Assembly: GCF_029813115.1 (NCBI RefSeq)
Contig: NZ_JAPZDS010000005.1
Span: 62,001 to 126,000 of the forward strand
Direction of reading: 5' to 3'
DNA length: 64,000 bases
DNA from: Aureimonas sp. SK2
GTDB taxonomy: Bacteria > Pseudomonadota > Alphaproteobacteria > Rhizobiales > Rhizobiaceae
Position 1 is the stretch's first letter. Each line of letters opens with the position of its first letter. The notes below the pieces were generated by a model. That model made no database searches, was not told the DNA's origin, and saw only the letters and a program-made list of their open reading frames with translations. The position numbers and the translations under genes are program-made. Positions 34,135-43,124 of the stretch are shown here, piece after piece.

Positions 34135-35162
34135 GACCCTTCGCCGCGACGCGCGAAGCCCGACAGCGCCGCTGCGATGACGGCATCGGGCGTGCCCGCC
34201 TCCTCGAAGCGGAGTTCGACATGGAGGACGCGTGCGGCCTCCGCCAGCGCCCGGGCACGCGGGCCGGCGTCCCTCAGGCGCGCGTGGTCCTTGGCCGTGG
34301 TGACGGGCACGAGACCCTTCGCCTCGGCTTCGGCCAGAAGCGCGGCGGCGTCCGCCTCGCCGAAGGGATGATGGTCGGGAAAGTCGCGTCGAACCTCGAC
34401 GACGGCCCCGGCCTCCTCCAGCGAGCGGTGGAACTTGGCCGGATCGGCGATGCCGGCAAAGGCGAGGCAGCGTGCGCCGGACAGGCCGGCATCGTCCGCG
34501 ATCGCCAGTCGGGCGCGGTGGGCCGATTTGCCCTCGGCTTTCGCCCGATGGAGAACCGCGTCGCCGGCCGCGCCCGGCCCGACCACGAGCAGGGCGTCCG
34601 CCAGCGGCCATTGGGCGGAAAGGGGCGCGCGCAAGGGGCCGGCGGGGAAACACCGGCCGTTGCCGAGCCCGCGGGTGCCGTCCACGACGAGCAGCGCGAC
34701 GTCCGGCCGGAGCTGGGCGCTCTGGAACCCGTCGTCCATCAGGAACAGGTCGCAGCCGGCATGGCGCAGGAGAAGCGCGCCGGCCGCCCGGACGAGCGTG
34801 ACGGCGGTGGGCGCCTCGTCGGCCAGAAGCAGGGCCTCGTCGCCGACAAGGCCTGCGCCGTGGCGCTCGGGATCGACCAGGAGCGGCAGAGGCGCCGCGC
34901 CGCCGTGACCGCGCGTCAGGAAGCCGGGCCGGAGCCCGAGGCGGCGCGCGGCCTTGGCCAGGGCGATGGCGGTCGGCGTCTTGCCGCCGCCGCCGAGCGT
35001 GAAGTTGCCGATGCAGATCAGGGGCATGCCGGCCGGGCGGCGGGGCGCTTCGGCCAGGCGCTTCGCCGCGACGCGGCCGTAGGCCATGGCGGCGGGCGCC
35101 AGGAGCGCCGTCTGCCAGCCGGCCGGCTCGAACCAGAAGCCGGGTGCGCGCGGCCGGATCAT
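34077..35162 (-). CDS. lpxK: Tetraacyldisaccharide 4'-kinase
   Basis: 361 residues. It phosphorylates the 4' position of the lipid A disaccharide at the inner membrane. The P-loop is 'GNFTLGGGGKTPTA' (about residues 52-65), preceded by a hydrophobic N-terminal segment; 'DDGFQSAQL' holds the catalytic Asp/His-region signature and 'FAGIADPAKF' is also conserved. ATG 35162 overlaps the waaA stop by four bases (ATGA). The last 58 nt run antisense through the DUF2093 gene; the tail there (Ala/Ser-rich) looks like a late extension. Confidence 0.93.
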   Translation of the reverse strand: MIRPRAPGFWFEPAGWQTALLAPAAMAYGRVAAKRLAEAPRRPAGMPLICIGNFTLGGGGKTPTAIALAKAARRLGLRPGFLTRGHGGAAPLPLLVDPERHGAGLVGDEALLLADEAPTAVTLVRAAGALLLRHAGCDLFLMDDGFQSAQLRPDVALLVVDGTRGLGNGRCFPAGPLRAPLSAQWPLADALLVVGPGAAGDAVLHRAKAEGKSAHRARLAIADDAGLSGARCLAFAGIADPAKFHRSLEEAGAVVEVRRDFPDHHPFGEADAAALLAEAEAKGLVPVTTAKDHARLRDAGPRARALAEAARVLHVELRFEEAGTPDAVIAAALSGFARRGEGSYPRPPADVSAASEAAASA

Positions 35163-36523
35163 CGTCCCTCGCTCCGGCGGTCGCCCGGACGCTCTGAGCC
35201 CTGCCGATCCCCCCCCTGCCGATCCATGCTGACCGCGAGCCTGAGCGGCAGGAGATAGGGGTCGAGCGCGTTGAGCGTGCGGCGCAGCGCGCCGCCCATT
35301 TCCTCGACGCTGTCGCGCGCCGCCGCGGCCATGGCCCGCCGCGTCTCGGGATGGGCGAAGAGCTCGGCGACGGAGGCTTCGAGGGCGGCCGCATCCGGCA
35401 CGATCCGCGCCCCGCCCCGTTCGATCAGCCGGCCGTAGATGTCGCGGAAGTTCTGCACCAGCCGGCCCGACAGGATCGCGGTGTTGAGCCGGGCGGCCTC
35501 CAGCGGGTTCTGCCCGCCCTCGGCATGGATCGACTTGCCGATGAAGGCGATGTCGGTGAGGCGGAGATAGAAGCCCATGTCGCCGATCGTGTCGCCGAGC
35601 AGCACCTCCGCCGTCGGATCGGGCAGCTCGCCCCGGCTCCAGCGCGCGACGGAAAGGCCCTTGGCCGACAGCATGCGATGCAGCGCGTCGGCGCGCTCCA
35701 CATGGCGGGGCACGATGATGGTGAGAAGACGCGGCCGGTCCTGGCAGAGGCGCAGGTGGATGTCGGCCGCCATCGCCTCCTCGCCCTCGTGAGTGGAGAC
35801 GGCGGCCCAGACAGGGCGCAGGCCGATCATGCGGCGCGCCTCGTCGAGGTCCTCGCGATTGACCGGCGGTGCGGCGATGTCGGCCTTGAGGTTGCCGACG
35901 GTCGAGACCGAGCGGGCGCCCAGGAGATGGTAGCGCTCCGCATCCACCTCCGACTGCGCGGCCACATGGGCGAAGCGCTCCATGATGGATTCGGCCAGCC
36001 GCGGCGCCGAACGCCAGCGCCGGAATGAGCGGTCCGACAGGCGCGCGTTGACGAGCACCTGGGGGATGCGGCGCAGGCCGAGCTCGTTCAGGGTCACCGG
36101 CCAGATCTCGCTTTCCGCCACCAGCGCGAGGTCGGGCTGCCAATGGTCGAGAAAGCGGGACACGCAGGGGCGAAGGTCCAGCGGCACGTATTGGTGGATC
36201 ATGCCGGGCACCAGCCGCTCGGCGATCATCGTGGCCGAGGTGACGGTGCCGGTGGTCACCAGGACGCCGATCCCCTCGCCGGCCAGGGTCTGGGCCAGCG
36301 GCATGATGGCGAGGCTCTCGCCGACGCTCGCCGCGTGGATCCAGACCAGCGGCCGGTCGTGCGGGCGGATCTCGGAGGCGAAGCCGTAGCGCTCGCGGCG
36401 GCGCGGCCGCTCCTCCTTGCCCTTGGACGCCCGCCAGGCGACATAGGGGCCGATCACGGGATAGGCGATCGAACCGGCGAGGCGATAGGCGCCGAGCGCC
36501 CGGCGAGCCCAGAAGTCGCTCAT
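35159..36523 (-). CDS. waaA: 3-deoxy-D-manno-octulosonic acid (Kdo) transferase
   Basis: 454 residues, slightly longer than usual because of a charged Gln/Gly/Arg tail. It adds Kdo to lipid IVA at the inner membrane. An N-terminal anchor (about 8-30) is followed by 'WIHAASVGE' with the catalytic Glu, then the GT-B acceptor domain and the CMP-Kdo domain with 'FIGKSIHAEGGQNPLEAA'. ATG 36523 overlaps the acyltransferase stop by four bases. It is coupled to lpxK downstream. Confidence 0.94.
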   Translation of the reverse strand: MSDFWARRALGAYRLAGSIAYPVIGPYVAWRASKGKEERPRRRERYGFASEIRPHDRPLVWIHAASVGESLAIMPLAQTLAGEGIGVLVTTGTVTSATMIAERLVPGMIHQYVPLDLRPCVSRFLDHWQPDLALVAESEIWPVTLNELGLRRIPQVLVNARLSDRSFRRWRSAPRLAESIMERFAHVAAQSEVDAERYHLLGARSVSTVGNLKADIAAPPVNREDLDEARRMIGLRPVWAAVSTHEGEEAMAADIHLRLCQDRPRLLTIIVPRHVERADALHRMLSAKGLSVARWSRGELPDPTAEVLLGDTIGDMGFYLRLTDIAFIGKSIHAEGGQNPLEAARLNTAILSGRLVQNFRDIYGRLIERGGARIVPDAAALEASVAELFAHPETRRAMAAAARDSVEEMGGALRRTLNALDPYLLPLRLAVSMDRQGGDRQGSERPGDRRSEGR

Positions 36524-37290
36524 GGCCGGCCTCCGTCGGCAAGCCGCAGCGCCTGCGCGTTGGCCGCCTCGATGGCGCGGGTGATCTCGGCGCGCAGGCG
36601 CTCCATCTCGGCGGGATCCGCGTCGGGCGGCACGGTGATCGGCTCGCCCATGACGACCGCGATGCGGCCGAACGGCAGGGGCAGGGTCGTCCGGTCCCAG
36701 CTCCGCTCCACCACATGGCGCCGGCTGGTGACGGCGGCGCTCGGGATGATCGGCCGGCCGGACAGCCGCGCCAGCGTGACGATGCCGAGGCCCGCCTCGC
36801 GCGGGGTGCCCTTCGGGACATCCGCGATCATGCAGACGCCCGAGCCGCGATCGAGGCTGCGCTTCAGCTGGATCAGCGCCCGCGCCCCGCCCTTCTCGCG
36901 CACCGCCTCGCGCACGCGCCCGCCCGAGCCGCGGATCGTTCCGATGCCGAACCGCGCGACGACCGCCGCGTTCAGCTCGGCATCGGCGCTCCGCGACAGG
37001 AGCGCGACATAGGGCAGCTCCTCGGGACGGAAGAAGGGGGCGAGGAGGTGCTGCCCGTGCCACAGGCCGACGATCGCGGGATGGTGGCGGGTCAGGATCG
37101 CCCGGTAATCGCTGGATCCGGCGGCGAGGGCCTGCGTGCGGCGGATGAAGCGCAGCGCGCCGTGGATCAGCCCGGCCCCGAGGCCGACCGCCGCGGGCGA
37201 GCGCAGCCAGGCCTTGGAGCGTCGCTGCAGGCGCACGCGCAGCCGCTTGCGGGGGCCTTTGGTCCCAGCCGAACCCGCGATCTCGTCCAC
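36520..37290 (-). CDS. DUF374 lysophospholipid acyltransferase-family protein
   Basis: 256 residues of the LPLAT superfamily (DUF374 branch), probably an inner-membrane acyltransferase for lipid A or a phospholipid. The catalytic region reads 'IVGLWHGQHLLAPFF', where the family's HX4D motif is modified; 'SRSADAELNAAV', 'GTIRGSG' and 'DVPKGTPREAGLGIVTLA' are the other blocks. The start is uncertain: GTG 37290 is chosen because it follows the DUF4170 stop by 25 nt and no ATG is near. Its position before waaA-lpxK supports a lipid A role; this is inference. Confidence 0.82.
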   Translation of the reverse strand: MDEIAGSAGTKGPRKRLRVRLQRRSKAWLRSPAAVGLGAGLIHGALRFIRRTQALAAGSSDYRAILTRHHPAIVGLWHGQHLLAPFFRPEELPYVALLSRSADAELNAAVVARFGIGTIRGSGGRVREAVREKGGARALIQLKRSLDRGSGVCMIADVPKGTPREAGLGIVTLARLSGRPIIPSAAVTSRRHVVERSWDRTTLPLPFGRIAVVMGEPITVPPDADPAEMERLRAEITRAIEAANAQALRLADGGRP

Positions 37291-37315
37291 GCGCGCCGAA
37301 ATCCCGCCCGCCTCC

Positions 37316-37552
37316 TCAGGCCGTCTCGGGGTCGAGCAGGCGATGGAGGTGGACGATGAAGTAGCGCATGGAGGCGTTGTCCACCGTCGCCTGCGCCTTG
37401 CCGCGCCAGGCGGCGAGCGCCGAAGCGTAGTCCGGAAAGATGCCGACGATGTCGAGCGCCGAAAGGTCGCGGAAATCGATGCCCTTGAGGGAGGAAAGCT
37501 CTCCGCCGAAGACGAGATGAAGGAGTTGGCGGGGCTCGGCTTCGCTGGCCAT
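37316..37552 (-). CDS. DUF4170 family protein
   Basis: 78 residues. The protein reads 'QLLHLVFGGELSSL', 'DIVGIFPDYASALAAWRGKA' and 'MRYFIVHLHRLLDPE', the DUF4170 pattern, a small cytoplasmic alphaproteobacterial family of unknown function. It lies in its conserved place between cysQ and the DUF374 gene. No good Shine-Dalgarno is visible before ATG 37552, so it may rely on coupling from cysQ 49 nt upstream. Confidence 0.85.
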   Translation of the reverse strand: MASEAEPRQLLHLVFGGELSSLKGIDFRDLSALDIVGIFPDYASALAAWRGKAQATVDNASMRYFIVHLHRLLDPETA

Positions 37553-37601
37553 GGGAGGGATCCGATCGTTGCGGCGGCGAGGCTTCCGCCGGGAGGGGAC
37601 G

Positions 37602-38387
37602 TCAGGCCGCCAGGGCGGCGTAGGTGCGCAGGCGCTGCACGATGTCCGGCGCGCCGGCGACCAGAACGCCATGCCTTCTGGGGACGGGATTGTAAAGGTG
37701 GGGTCCGGTCTCGAGCCCGGCAAGATGGCCGCCCGCCCGCTCCAGGATCAGGTCGGCTGCCGCGATGTCCCAATCGTTGGCCCGCGCGCCGACCAGCGTG
37801 CCGTCGAGGCGCCCGCTCGCCACCATGGCGAGCCGCAGCGCGAGCGAGGGAATGTTGGGTGAGAAGTCGATGGCGTGGCCCGGCTCGTCGGCGAGCCGGC
37901 GGCGCATCGGATCGGGCATGGCAAGATGCAGGGTCTCGCCCGCCCCGTGCCCCGTGCGCACCGCGATCGACGCCCCGTTGAGGAGCGCGGGGCCGCCGGC
38001 CGCGGCGGTGAAGACCTCCCCCAGCGAGGGCGCGTCGAGGACGCCGGCCACCGGGCGCCCGGCCGCCACCACCGCGATGGAGACGCACCAGGTCGGCTCG
38101 CCGCGCAGAAAGGCGCGCGTGCCGTCGATCGGGTCCACCACGAAGAAGCGCTCCTCTCCGCCTTCCGCCGGGCGGGACGCCGTTTCCTCCGAGACCCAGC
38201 CGTAGCCCGGCCGAGCCGTGAGAAGCGCGGAACTCAAGTATTCGTCCACCGCGAGGTCGGCTTCGGACACGGGCGACTGCCCCTTCCACCAGACGCGTGG
38301 GTCCTTGCGCCAGAACGCTTGCGCGATCCGCCCCGCCTCGGCCGCGACCTCCCGGAGGAGAGCGAGATCGTCCGGCGCTTCCGCCAC
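37602..38387 (-). CDS. cysQ: 3'(2'),5'-bisphosphate nucleotidase / inositol monophosphatase family (CysQ-like)
   Basis: 261 residues. The metal-dependent phosphatase motifs are 'SEET' (Glu67-68), 'DPIDGTR' (85-91) and 'DWDIAAADLI' near residue 208. CysQ members remove the 3' phosphate of PAP; IMPases use inositol phosphates. The start is GTG 38387, two bases after the pmbA stop, consistent with coupling. Substrate choice between the two subfamilies is not settled by sequence alone, but operon position beside pmbA is typical for the CysQ-like Rhizobiales gene. Confidence 0.85.
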   Translation of the reverse strand: MAEAPDDLALLREVAAEAGRIAQAFWRKDPRVWWKGQSPVSEADLAVDEYLSSALLTARPGYGWVSEETASRPAEGGEERFFVVDPIDGTRAFLRGEPTWCVSIAVVAAGRPVAGVLDAPSLGEVFTAAAGGPALLNGASIAVRTGHGAGETLHLAMPDPMRRRLADEPGHAIDFSPNIPSLALRLAMVASGRLDGTLVGARANDWDIAAADLILERAGGHLAGLETGPHLYNPVPRRHGVLVAGAPDIVQRLRTYAALAA

Positions 38388-38389
38388 GG

Positions 38390-39727
38390 TCAGCGGCCCG
38401 CCACCGTCATCTCGCCGATCCGCAGTGTCGGCACGACCACGGAGAAGCGCTCGTCCCCGTCGTTGGCCGGCTCGATGGCGAGCAGCATGTCGGCAAGGTT
38501 GCCGGCGACCGTGAATTCGGAGACCGCCTCGGCGAGTTGCCCGTCGCGGATCATGAAGCCGGAGGCGCCGCGCGAATAGTCGCCCGTCACGAGATTGGCG
38601 CCCGAGCCGATCATCTCGGTGACGAAGATTCCGGAATGGGTGTCGCGGATCAGCTCGTCCGCCGAGCGCGCACCGGGCGTCAGCGTGACGTTGGTGGAGG
38701 ACGGCGAAACGCCCGAGGAGGAGCGCGAGGCCCGGCCGTTGGTGGGAAGGCCAAGCTCGCGGCCCGTGGCGCTGTCGAGCAGCCAGTGGCGAAGGAACCC
38801 GTCCTCGACCAGCGCCAGCCGCTCGCCCGCGACGCCTTCGCCGTCGAAGGGGCGCGAGCCGGCGCGGCGCTTGAGGCTCGGCTCGTCCACGAGGTCGAGC
38901 CCGGCGGGCAGGACACGGGCGCCCATCCGGTCCTTCAAGAAGCTCGTGCCGCGCGCGATCGAGGCGCCGTTGATGGCGCCGAGAAGGCTGCCGATCAGCC
39001 CCCGCGAGACGCGCGGGTCGAGCACGATCGGATAGCGGCCGGTGTCGACCTTGGCGGGCTTCAGGCGCCGCACCGCGCGCTCGCCGGCCCGCCGGCCGAT
39101 CGTGGCGGCGTCTTCGAGATCGGCGGCGTGGATGCGCGAATCGAAGTCGTAGTCCCGCTCCATGCCGGTGCCCTCGCCCGCCACCGCGCTCACCTGCCGC
39201 GAGAAGCCGGAGCGCTGGCGCGAGCCGGAAAAGCCGGTGGAGGTGACGAGGACGAGGCCGGTGACGCCGTAGCCGGCCGAGGCCCCGTTGGTGTTGGTGA
39301 CGCCGGGCACGCCGAGCGCGGCCGCTTCCAGGGCGCGCGCCGTCTCGATCAGGCTCTCGGCCGAGATTTCCGTCGGATCGAAGAGATCGAGGTCCGGAGC
39401 GTCCCGGGACAGGAGCGCCGGGTCGGCGAGCCCGGCATAGCGGTCCTCCGGCGAGACGCGGGCCATGGCGACGGCCCGCTCGGCGAGGCGGTCCATGTCC
39501 GCGCGAAGGTCCGCCGAGACGGTGGCGACCCGCCGGCTGACGAAGACGCGCAGGGACAGGTCGTCGCTTTCCGACGATTCCAGCTCCTCCAGCTTGCCGA
39601 GCCGCACCTGCGCGCTCTGCGAGCGCGAGCGCACCACGGCGGCGTCGGCGGCGTCCGCCCCGGCGCGCCTTGCGGCCTCGATCAGGCGCGCGCCGAGGTC
39701 TTCGAGCCGTCCGATGTCGTCATTCAT
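38390..39727 (-). CDS. pmbA: TldD/PmbA family metalloprotease subunit
   Basis: 445 residues of the peptidase U62 family, close to PmbA/TldE. TldD-TldE degrade unfolded peptides and mature microcin/CcdA-type substrates; the E subunit lacks the zinc HExxxH site, and none is seen here. Family marks: 'FVSRRVATVSADLRADMDRLAERAV', 'YPIVLDPRVSRGLIGSLLGAINGASI' in short blocks, and 'TREL'-like late loops. It is the first gene of the minus-strand operon to lpxK and is divergent from the antiporter gene, with a 115-nt shared promoter region. Confidence 0.88.
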   Translation of the reverse strand: MNDDIGRLEDLGARLIEAARRAGADAADAAVVRSRSQSAQVRLGKLEELESSESDDLSLRVFVSRRVATVSADLRADMDRLAERAVAMARVSPEDRYAGLADPALLSRDAPDLDLFDPTEISAESLIETARALEAAALGVPGVTNTNGASAGYGVTGLVLVTSTGFSGSRQRSGFSRQVSAVAGEGTGMERDYDFDSRIHAADLEDAATIGRRAGERAVRRLKPAKVDTGRYPIVLDPRVSRGLIGSLLGAINGASIARGTSFLKDRMGARVLPAGLDLVDEPSLKRRAGSRPFDGEGVAGERLALVEDGFLRHWLLDSATGRELGLPTNGRASRSSSGVSPSSTNVTLTPGARSADELIRDTHSGIFVTEMIGSGANLVTGDYSRGASGFMIRDGQLAEAVSEFTVAGNLADMLLAIEPANDGDERFSVVVPTLRIGEMTVAGR

Positions 39728-39842
39728 GGGGAAACCGCCGAACCTTTTGCATCCGCACCATCTATTATGCCATTGGCTGCCTTCAAGCCGACGTCAAGCG
39801 GCGCCGCCGGGCGCGCGGCGCCGGCTCGCCCCGGAGACGTCC

Positions 39843-41678
39843 ATGGAAGAGACCGCCCCGCTGTTTCTCGAGATCCTCCTGATCCTCGGCGGCGGCATCG
39901 TGGCCGGGACGCTGTTCAAGCGGATCGGGCTCGGCACCATCCTCGGCTATCTCTTCGCCGGCATCGTGATGGGGCCGATCCTGCGCCTCGTCCAACATGG
40001 GCAGGACGAGATCCTCCACATCGGCGAACTCGGCGTCGTGTTCCTTCTGTTCATCATCGGCCTGGAGCTGAAGCTCTCGCGTCTCTGGGCGCTGCGCCGC
40101 CAGATCTTCGGGCTCGGGCTCGCGCAAGTTCTGGTCACGGGCGCGATCCTTACCGGGGGCCTCGCGCTGATCCTGCCCGGCTGGAACGCGGCGGTCGTGA
40201 TCGGCTTCGGCCTCGCGCTCTCCTCCACCGCCTTCGCGCTGCAGCTCCTCGAGGAATCGGGAGAGATGAACCTGCGCTTCGGCCAGACCTCCTTCTCCAT
40301 CCTCCTGTTCCAGGACCTCGCCATCGCGCCGCTTCTGGCGATCCTGCCGGTGCTCGCGCCGGGGGTGGACAACGGCGCGGCCTTCGACCTCTGGGCCATG
40401 GCGCGCTCGCTCGCCGCCCTCATCGCGCTGGTGGCGGTCGGGCGCTACCTCATCAACCCCTTGTTCCGCGTTCTGGCCAATTCCGGCGCCCGCGAGGTGA
40501 TGATCGCGGCCGCCCTTTTCGTGGTCCTGGCCTCGGCCCTCCTGATGGGGCTCGCCGGCTTCTCCATGGCGATGGGCGCCTTCATCGCGGGCGTGCTGCT
40601 CGCCGAATCCTCCTATCGCCACGAGCTGGAAGCCAATATCGACCCGTTCCGCGGCCTGCTTCTCGGCCTGTTCTTCATCGCGGTCGGGCTGACGCTCGAC
40701 CTTTCGGTCATCGCCGCGAACGCCTGGATCGTGCTTCTGGGCGCCCCCGCGCTGATGGCGGTGAAGGCCGCGATCATCTTCCCCCTCTGCCGCCTGTTCG
40801 GCGAGAGCCGGGCCGACTCGCTGCGCACGGCACTCGTTCTGCCGCAGGGCGGCGAGTTCGCCTTCGTCCTGTTCTCGGCGGCCACCGCCTCGGCGATCCT
40901 CGACGGCGCGACGGGTTCGATCCTTGTGTCGATCGTCACGCTCTCCATGGCGCTGACCCCGCTCGCCGACCGGCTCGCCCGCCGCCTGACGCCCGATCAG
41001 GAGCGGCCGGACGAGATGGAAGAGGACTTCTCCGGCGCCGGACAGTCGGACGTCCTGATGATCGGCTTCTCGCGCTTCGGCCAGATGGCGGCGCAGGTCA
41101 TGCTGTCGAGCGGGCTGGAGATGACGATCATCGATTCCTCGGCAGAGCGCATCCGCGCCGCCGGGCGGTTCGGCTTCCGCATCTATTTCGGCTCTGGGCT
41201 GCGCCGCTCCGTCCTGGAGGCGGCGGGCATCCGGCACGTCAGGATCGTGGCCGTCTGCACCAACAAGCCGGAGACCACCAACGCGATCGTCGATCTCATC
41301 CATTCGGAGTTCCCGAACGTGTCGATCTTCGCCCGCTCCTACGACCGCAACCACTCGCTCTCCTTGCGCGAGCGCGGTGTGACCTTCGAGCTGCGCGAGA
41401 CGCTGGAATCGGCGCTCCGCTTCGGCGGGCATACGCTGGAGGCGCTGGGGGTGGAACGCGACGAGTCACGGCGGATCGTCGAGGACGTGCGACGGCGCGA
41501 TGCCGAACGCCTGGCACTGCAGGGCGCGCGGGCGGCCGGTACGGGCTCGACGGTGCTCGGGCGCGGTCGCATGTCGCCCGAGCCGCTCACCAAGCCGAAG
41601 GAGGGCGCCCGGGTGCGCCAGCCGCGCGGCGCGGCACCCGCGCATCTGGCGAACGCCGATGGCAATCCGCCGACGTAA
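39843..41678 (+). CDS. Monovalent cation:proton antiporter-2 family (KefB/KefC-like) with RCK domain
   Basis: 611 residues. About 12 transmembrane helices fill residues 5-385 (Na/H-exchanger fold), with 'GLALSSTAFALQLL' and 'QDLAIAPLLA' as the CPA2 ion-site motifs. A TrkA-N/RCK domain follows from about residue 400 ('VLMIGFSRFGQMAAQVML') and should bind nucleotide and gate K+ efflux. The tail from about 560 is unstructured and basic. Kef systems protect against electrophiles by acidifying the cytoplasm; glutathione control is inferred. ATG 39843 has GGAG upstream. Confidence 0.92.
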   Translation: MEETAPLFLEILLILGGGIVAGTLFKRIGLGTILGYLFAGIVMGPILRLVQHGQDEILHIGELGVVFLLFIIGLELKLSRLWALRRQIFGLGLAQVLVTGAILTGGLALILPGWNAAVVIGFGLALSSTAFALQLLEESGEMNLRFGQTSFSILLFQDLAIAPLLAILPVLAPGVDNGAAFDLWAMARSLAALIALVAVGRYLINPLFRVLANSGAREVMIAAALFVVLASALLMGLAGFSMAMGAFIAGVLLAESSYRHELEANIDPFRGLLLGLFFIAVGLTLDLSVIAANAWIVLLGAPALMAVKAAIIFPLCRLFGESRADSLRTALVLPQGGEFAFVLFSAATASAILDGATGSILVSIVTLSMALTPLADRLARRLTPDQERPDEMEEDFSGAGQSDVLMIGFSRFGQMAAQVMLSSGLEMTIIDSSAERIRAAGRFGFRIYFGSGLRRSVLEAAGIRHVRIVAVCTNKPETTNAIVDLIHSEFPNVSIFARSYDRNHSLSLRERGVTFELRETLESALRFGGHTLEALGVERDESRRIVEDVRRRDAERLALQGARAAGTGSTVLGRGRMSPEPLTKPKEGARVRQPRGAAPAHLANADGNPPT

Positions 41679-41684
41679 GGCGCG

Positions 41685-41909
41685 TCAGTGCGCCTTCTTC
41701 TTGTGGACCTCGCTCTCGCTCTTCAGCGCCTTCGATCCGGTCTTGGCCTTCACGAGGACGGCGGGCTCGTCCTTGGAGGCGTTGCGCGTGATCTCCTTAC
41801 CCTTGATCGTCTTGGTCACCTTCTTGGTGAAGCGCGCCTCGACCGTGCCCTCCGCCTTGCCCTTGCCGTAGGACCACTCGACCGTATCGCCCTTGGAAAC
41901 TCCGCTCAT
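41685..41909 (-). CDS. DUF2945 family small protein
   Basis: 74 residues, Lys-rich, with 'KGDTVEWSYGKGKAEGTV' at the start and 'KDEPAVLVKAKTGSKALKSESE' later, the DUF2945 (hypervirulence-associated TUDOR-like) pattern. ATG 41909 has GGAG about 10 nt upstream; ATG 41927 would add six residues. It converges on the antiporter (6-nt gap) and is divergent from the topoisomerase IB gene. In other bacteria the family is near stress genes; function unknown. Confidence 0.82.
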   Translation of the reverse strand: MSGVSKGDTVEWSYGKGKAEGTVEARFTKKVTKTIKGKEITRNASKDEPAVLVKAKTGSKALKSESEVHKKKAH

Positions 41910-42056
41910 CGTCTGCGCTCCGCTCATTCGTTTCGGTGACCGGTGAAGGGCCGGGGCGCGCAGAGCGTTCCGCAGCGCCACGCCTTGTCCACGGGCATTC
42001 GGTCGCACCTCGGCAACCCGGAACCGCCCGGATCGGCCCGGCGTTTCCGAGGGCTG

Positions 42057-43124
42057 ATGACGCAGGTAGACGCCCCTCCCATGAACAAGCGCCTCGACTT
42101 CCACGCCGAACGGTTCGGCCTCACCATCGTCGATCCGGCCGAGTTCGGCGTCGAGATCCATCCCCATGGGCGGGGGCAGCGCATCTGCTTCACCAACGGC
42201 GAGACGATCACCGACAAGGTGCTCAAGGCGCGGATCAAGGCGCTGGTCCTGCCGCCCGCCTGGCGCGACGTGAAGATCTGTGTCGAGGAGAACGGCCATA
42301 TCCAGGCGACGGGCCGGGACGAGAAGGGCCGGCTCCAGTATCGCTACCACGACGACTGGGTGAACGTGCGCAACGCGGTGAAGACGGAGCGGCTCCTGCG
42401 TTTCGGGCGGGCGCTGCCGAAGCTGCGCAAGCGCATCGCCCGCGACCTCAAGCGGCAGGGCACGGACCGGCGCGGCACGGCGGCGGTGGCCGCGCGCCTC
42501 ATCGACGTCGCGGCCATGCGCCCCGGCCACGAGAAGTACGCCAAGGACGGGGGCCGGGGCGTCGCCTCGCTCCGGCGCGAGAACCTCAAGATCGCCAAGA
42601 AGCGGGCGGTGCTGAAATTCGTCGGCAAGTCGAACAAGGCGCACGTGATCGAGATCCAGGAGCCGGCGCTCGTCCGCTCGCTCGACCGGATGCGCCGCGA
42701 GCGCGGCGCCAAGCGCCTGTTCCGCTTTCGCGAGAAGGGGGCTGCGGCGGGGAAGGACCTGACCGCCAACCTCCTCAACGAGTACTTGCGCGAATCCTCG
42801 GGAAAGAAGGTCTCGGCTAAGGACTTCCGGACCTTCCACGGCTCGGCCGAGGCGCTGCGCTTCCTTCTGGAGGAAGTGCCGCCGGAAAAGGCCGACACGG
42901 CCCCGAAGCGCAAGCGGGCGGTGGCCAAGGCGATGAAGTCGGTCGCCGAACTCCTGCGCAACACGCCGACGGTGGCGCGCGCCTCCTATGTGCACCCCGA
43001 GATCGTCGCCGCCTTCGAGGAGGAGCGCCTGCCGGCCGACCTGATGAAGGGTCGCGGGCGCGAGGGCCTCAGCCGAGTCGAGACCGGCCTCATGCGCTTT
43101 CTGGAAGAGACCGCGACGCAGTAG
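42057..43124 (+). CDS. DNA topoisomerase IB (poxvirus-like type)
   Basis: 355 residues. It relaxes supercoils by nicking one strand through a 3'-phosphotyrosine. The active Tyr is Tyr311 in 'ARASYVHPEIV'. Family marks also include 'LPPAWRDVKIC', 'QYRYHDDWVNVRN', 'AARLIDVAAMRPGHEKYA' and 'FRTFHGSAEALRFL'. ATG 42057 is taken as the start; 'MNKRLDF' 24 nt later is the alternative. It overlaps the convergent patatin gene by 35 nt at the 3' end. Bacterial copies of this enzyme are common in alphaproteobacteria, often near stress genes such as DUF2945. Confidence 0.92.
   Translation: MTQVDAPPMNKRLDFHAERFGLTIVDPAEFGVEIHPHGRGQRICFTNGETITDKVLKARIKALVLPPAWRDVKICVEENGHIQATGRDEKGRLQYRYHDDWVNVRNAVKTERLLRFGRALPKLRKRIARDLKRQGTDRRGTAAVAARLIDVAAMRPGHEKYAKDGGRGVASLRRENLKIAKKRAVLKFVGKSNKAHVIEIQEPALVRSLDRMRRERGAKRLFRFREKGAAAGKDLTANLLNEYLRESSGKKVSAKDFRTFHGSAEALRFLLEEVPPEKADTAPKRKRAVAKAMKSVAELLRNTPTVARASYVHPEIVAAFEEERLPADLMKGRGREGLSRVETGLMRFLEETATQ

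Noticed and set aside
36520-38289. A long minus-strand frame that would fuse an acyltransferase to upstream sequence
   Set aside because: The upstream part overlaps DUF4170 and cysQ in another frame. A start at GTG 37290 fits gene spacing.
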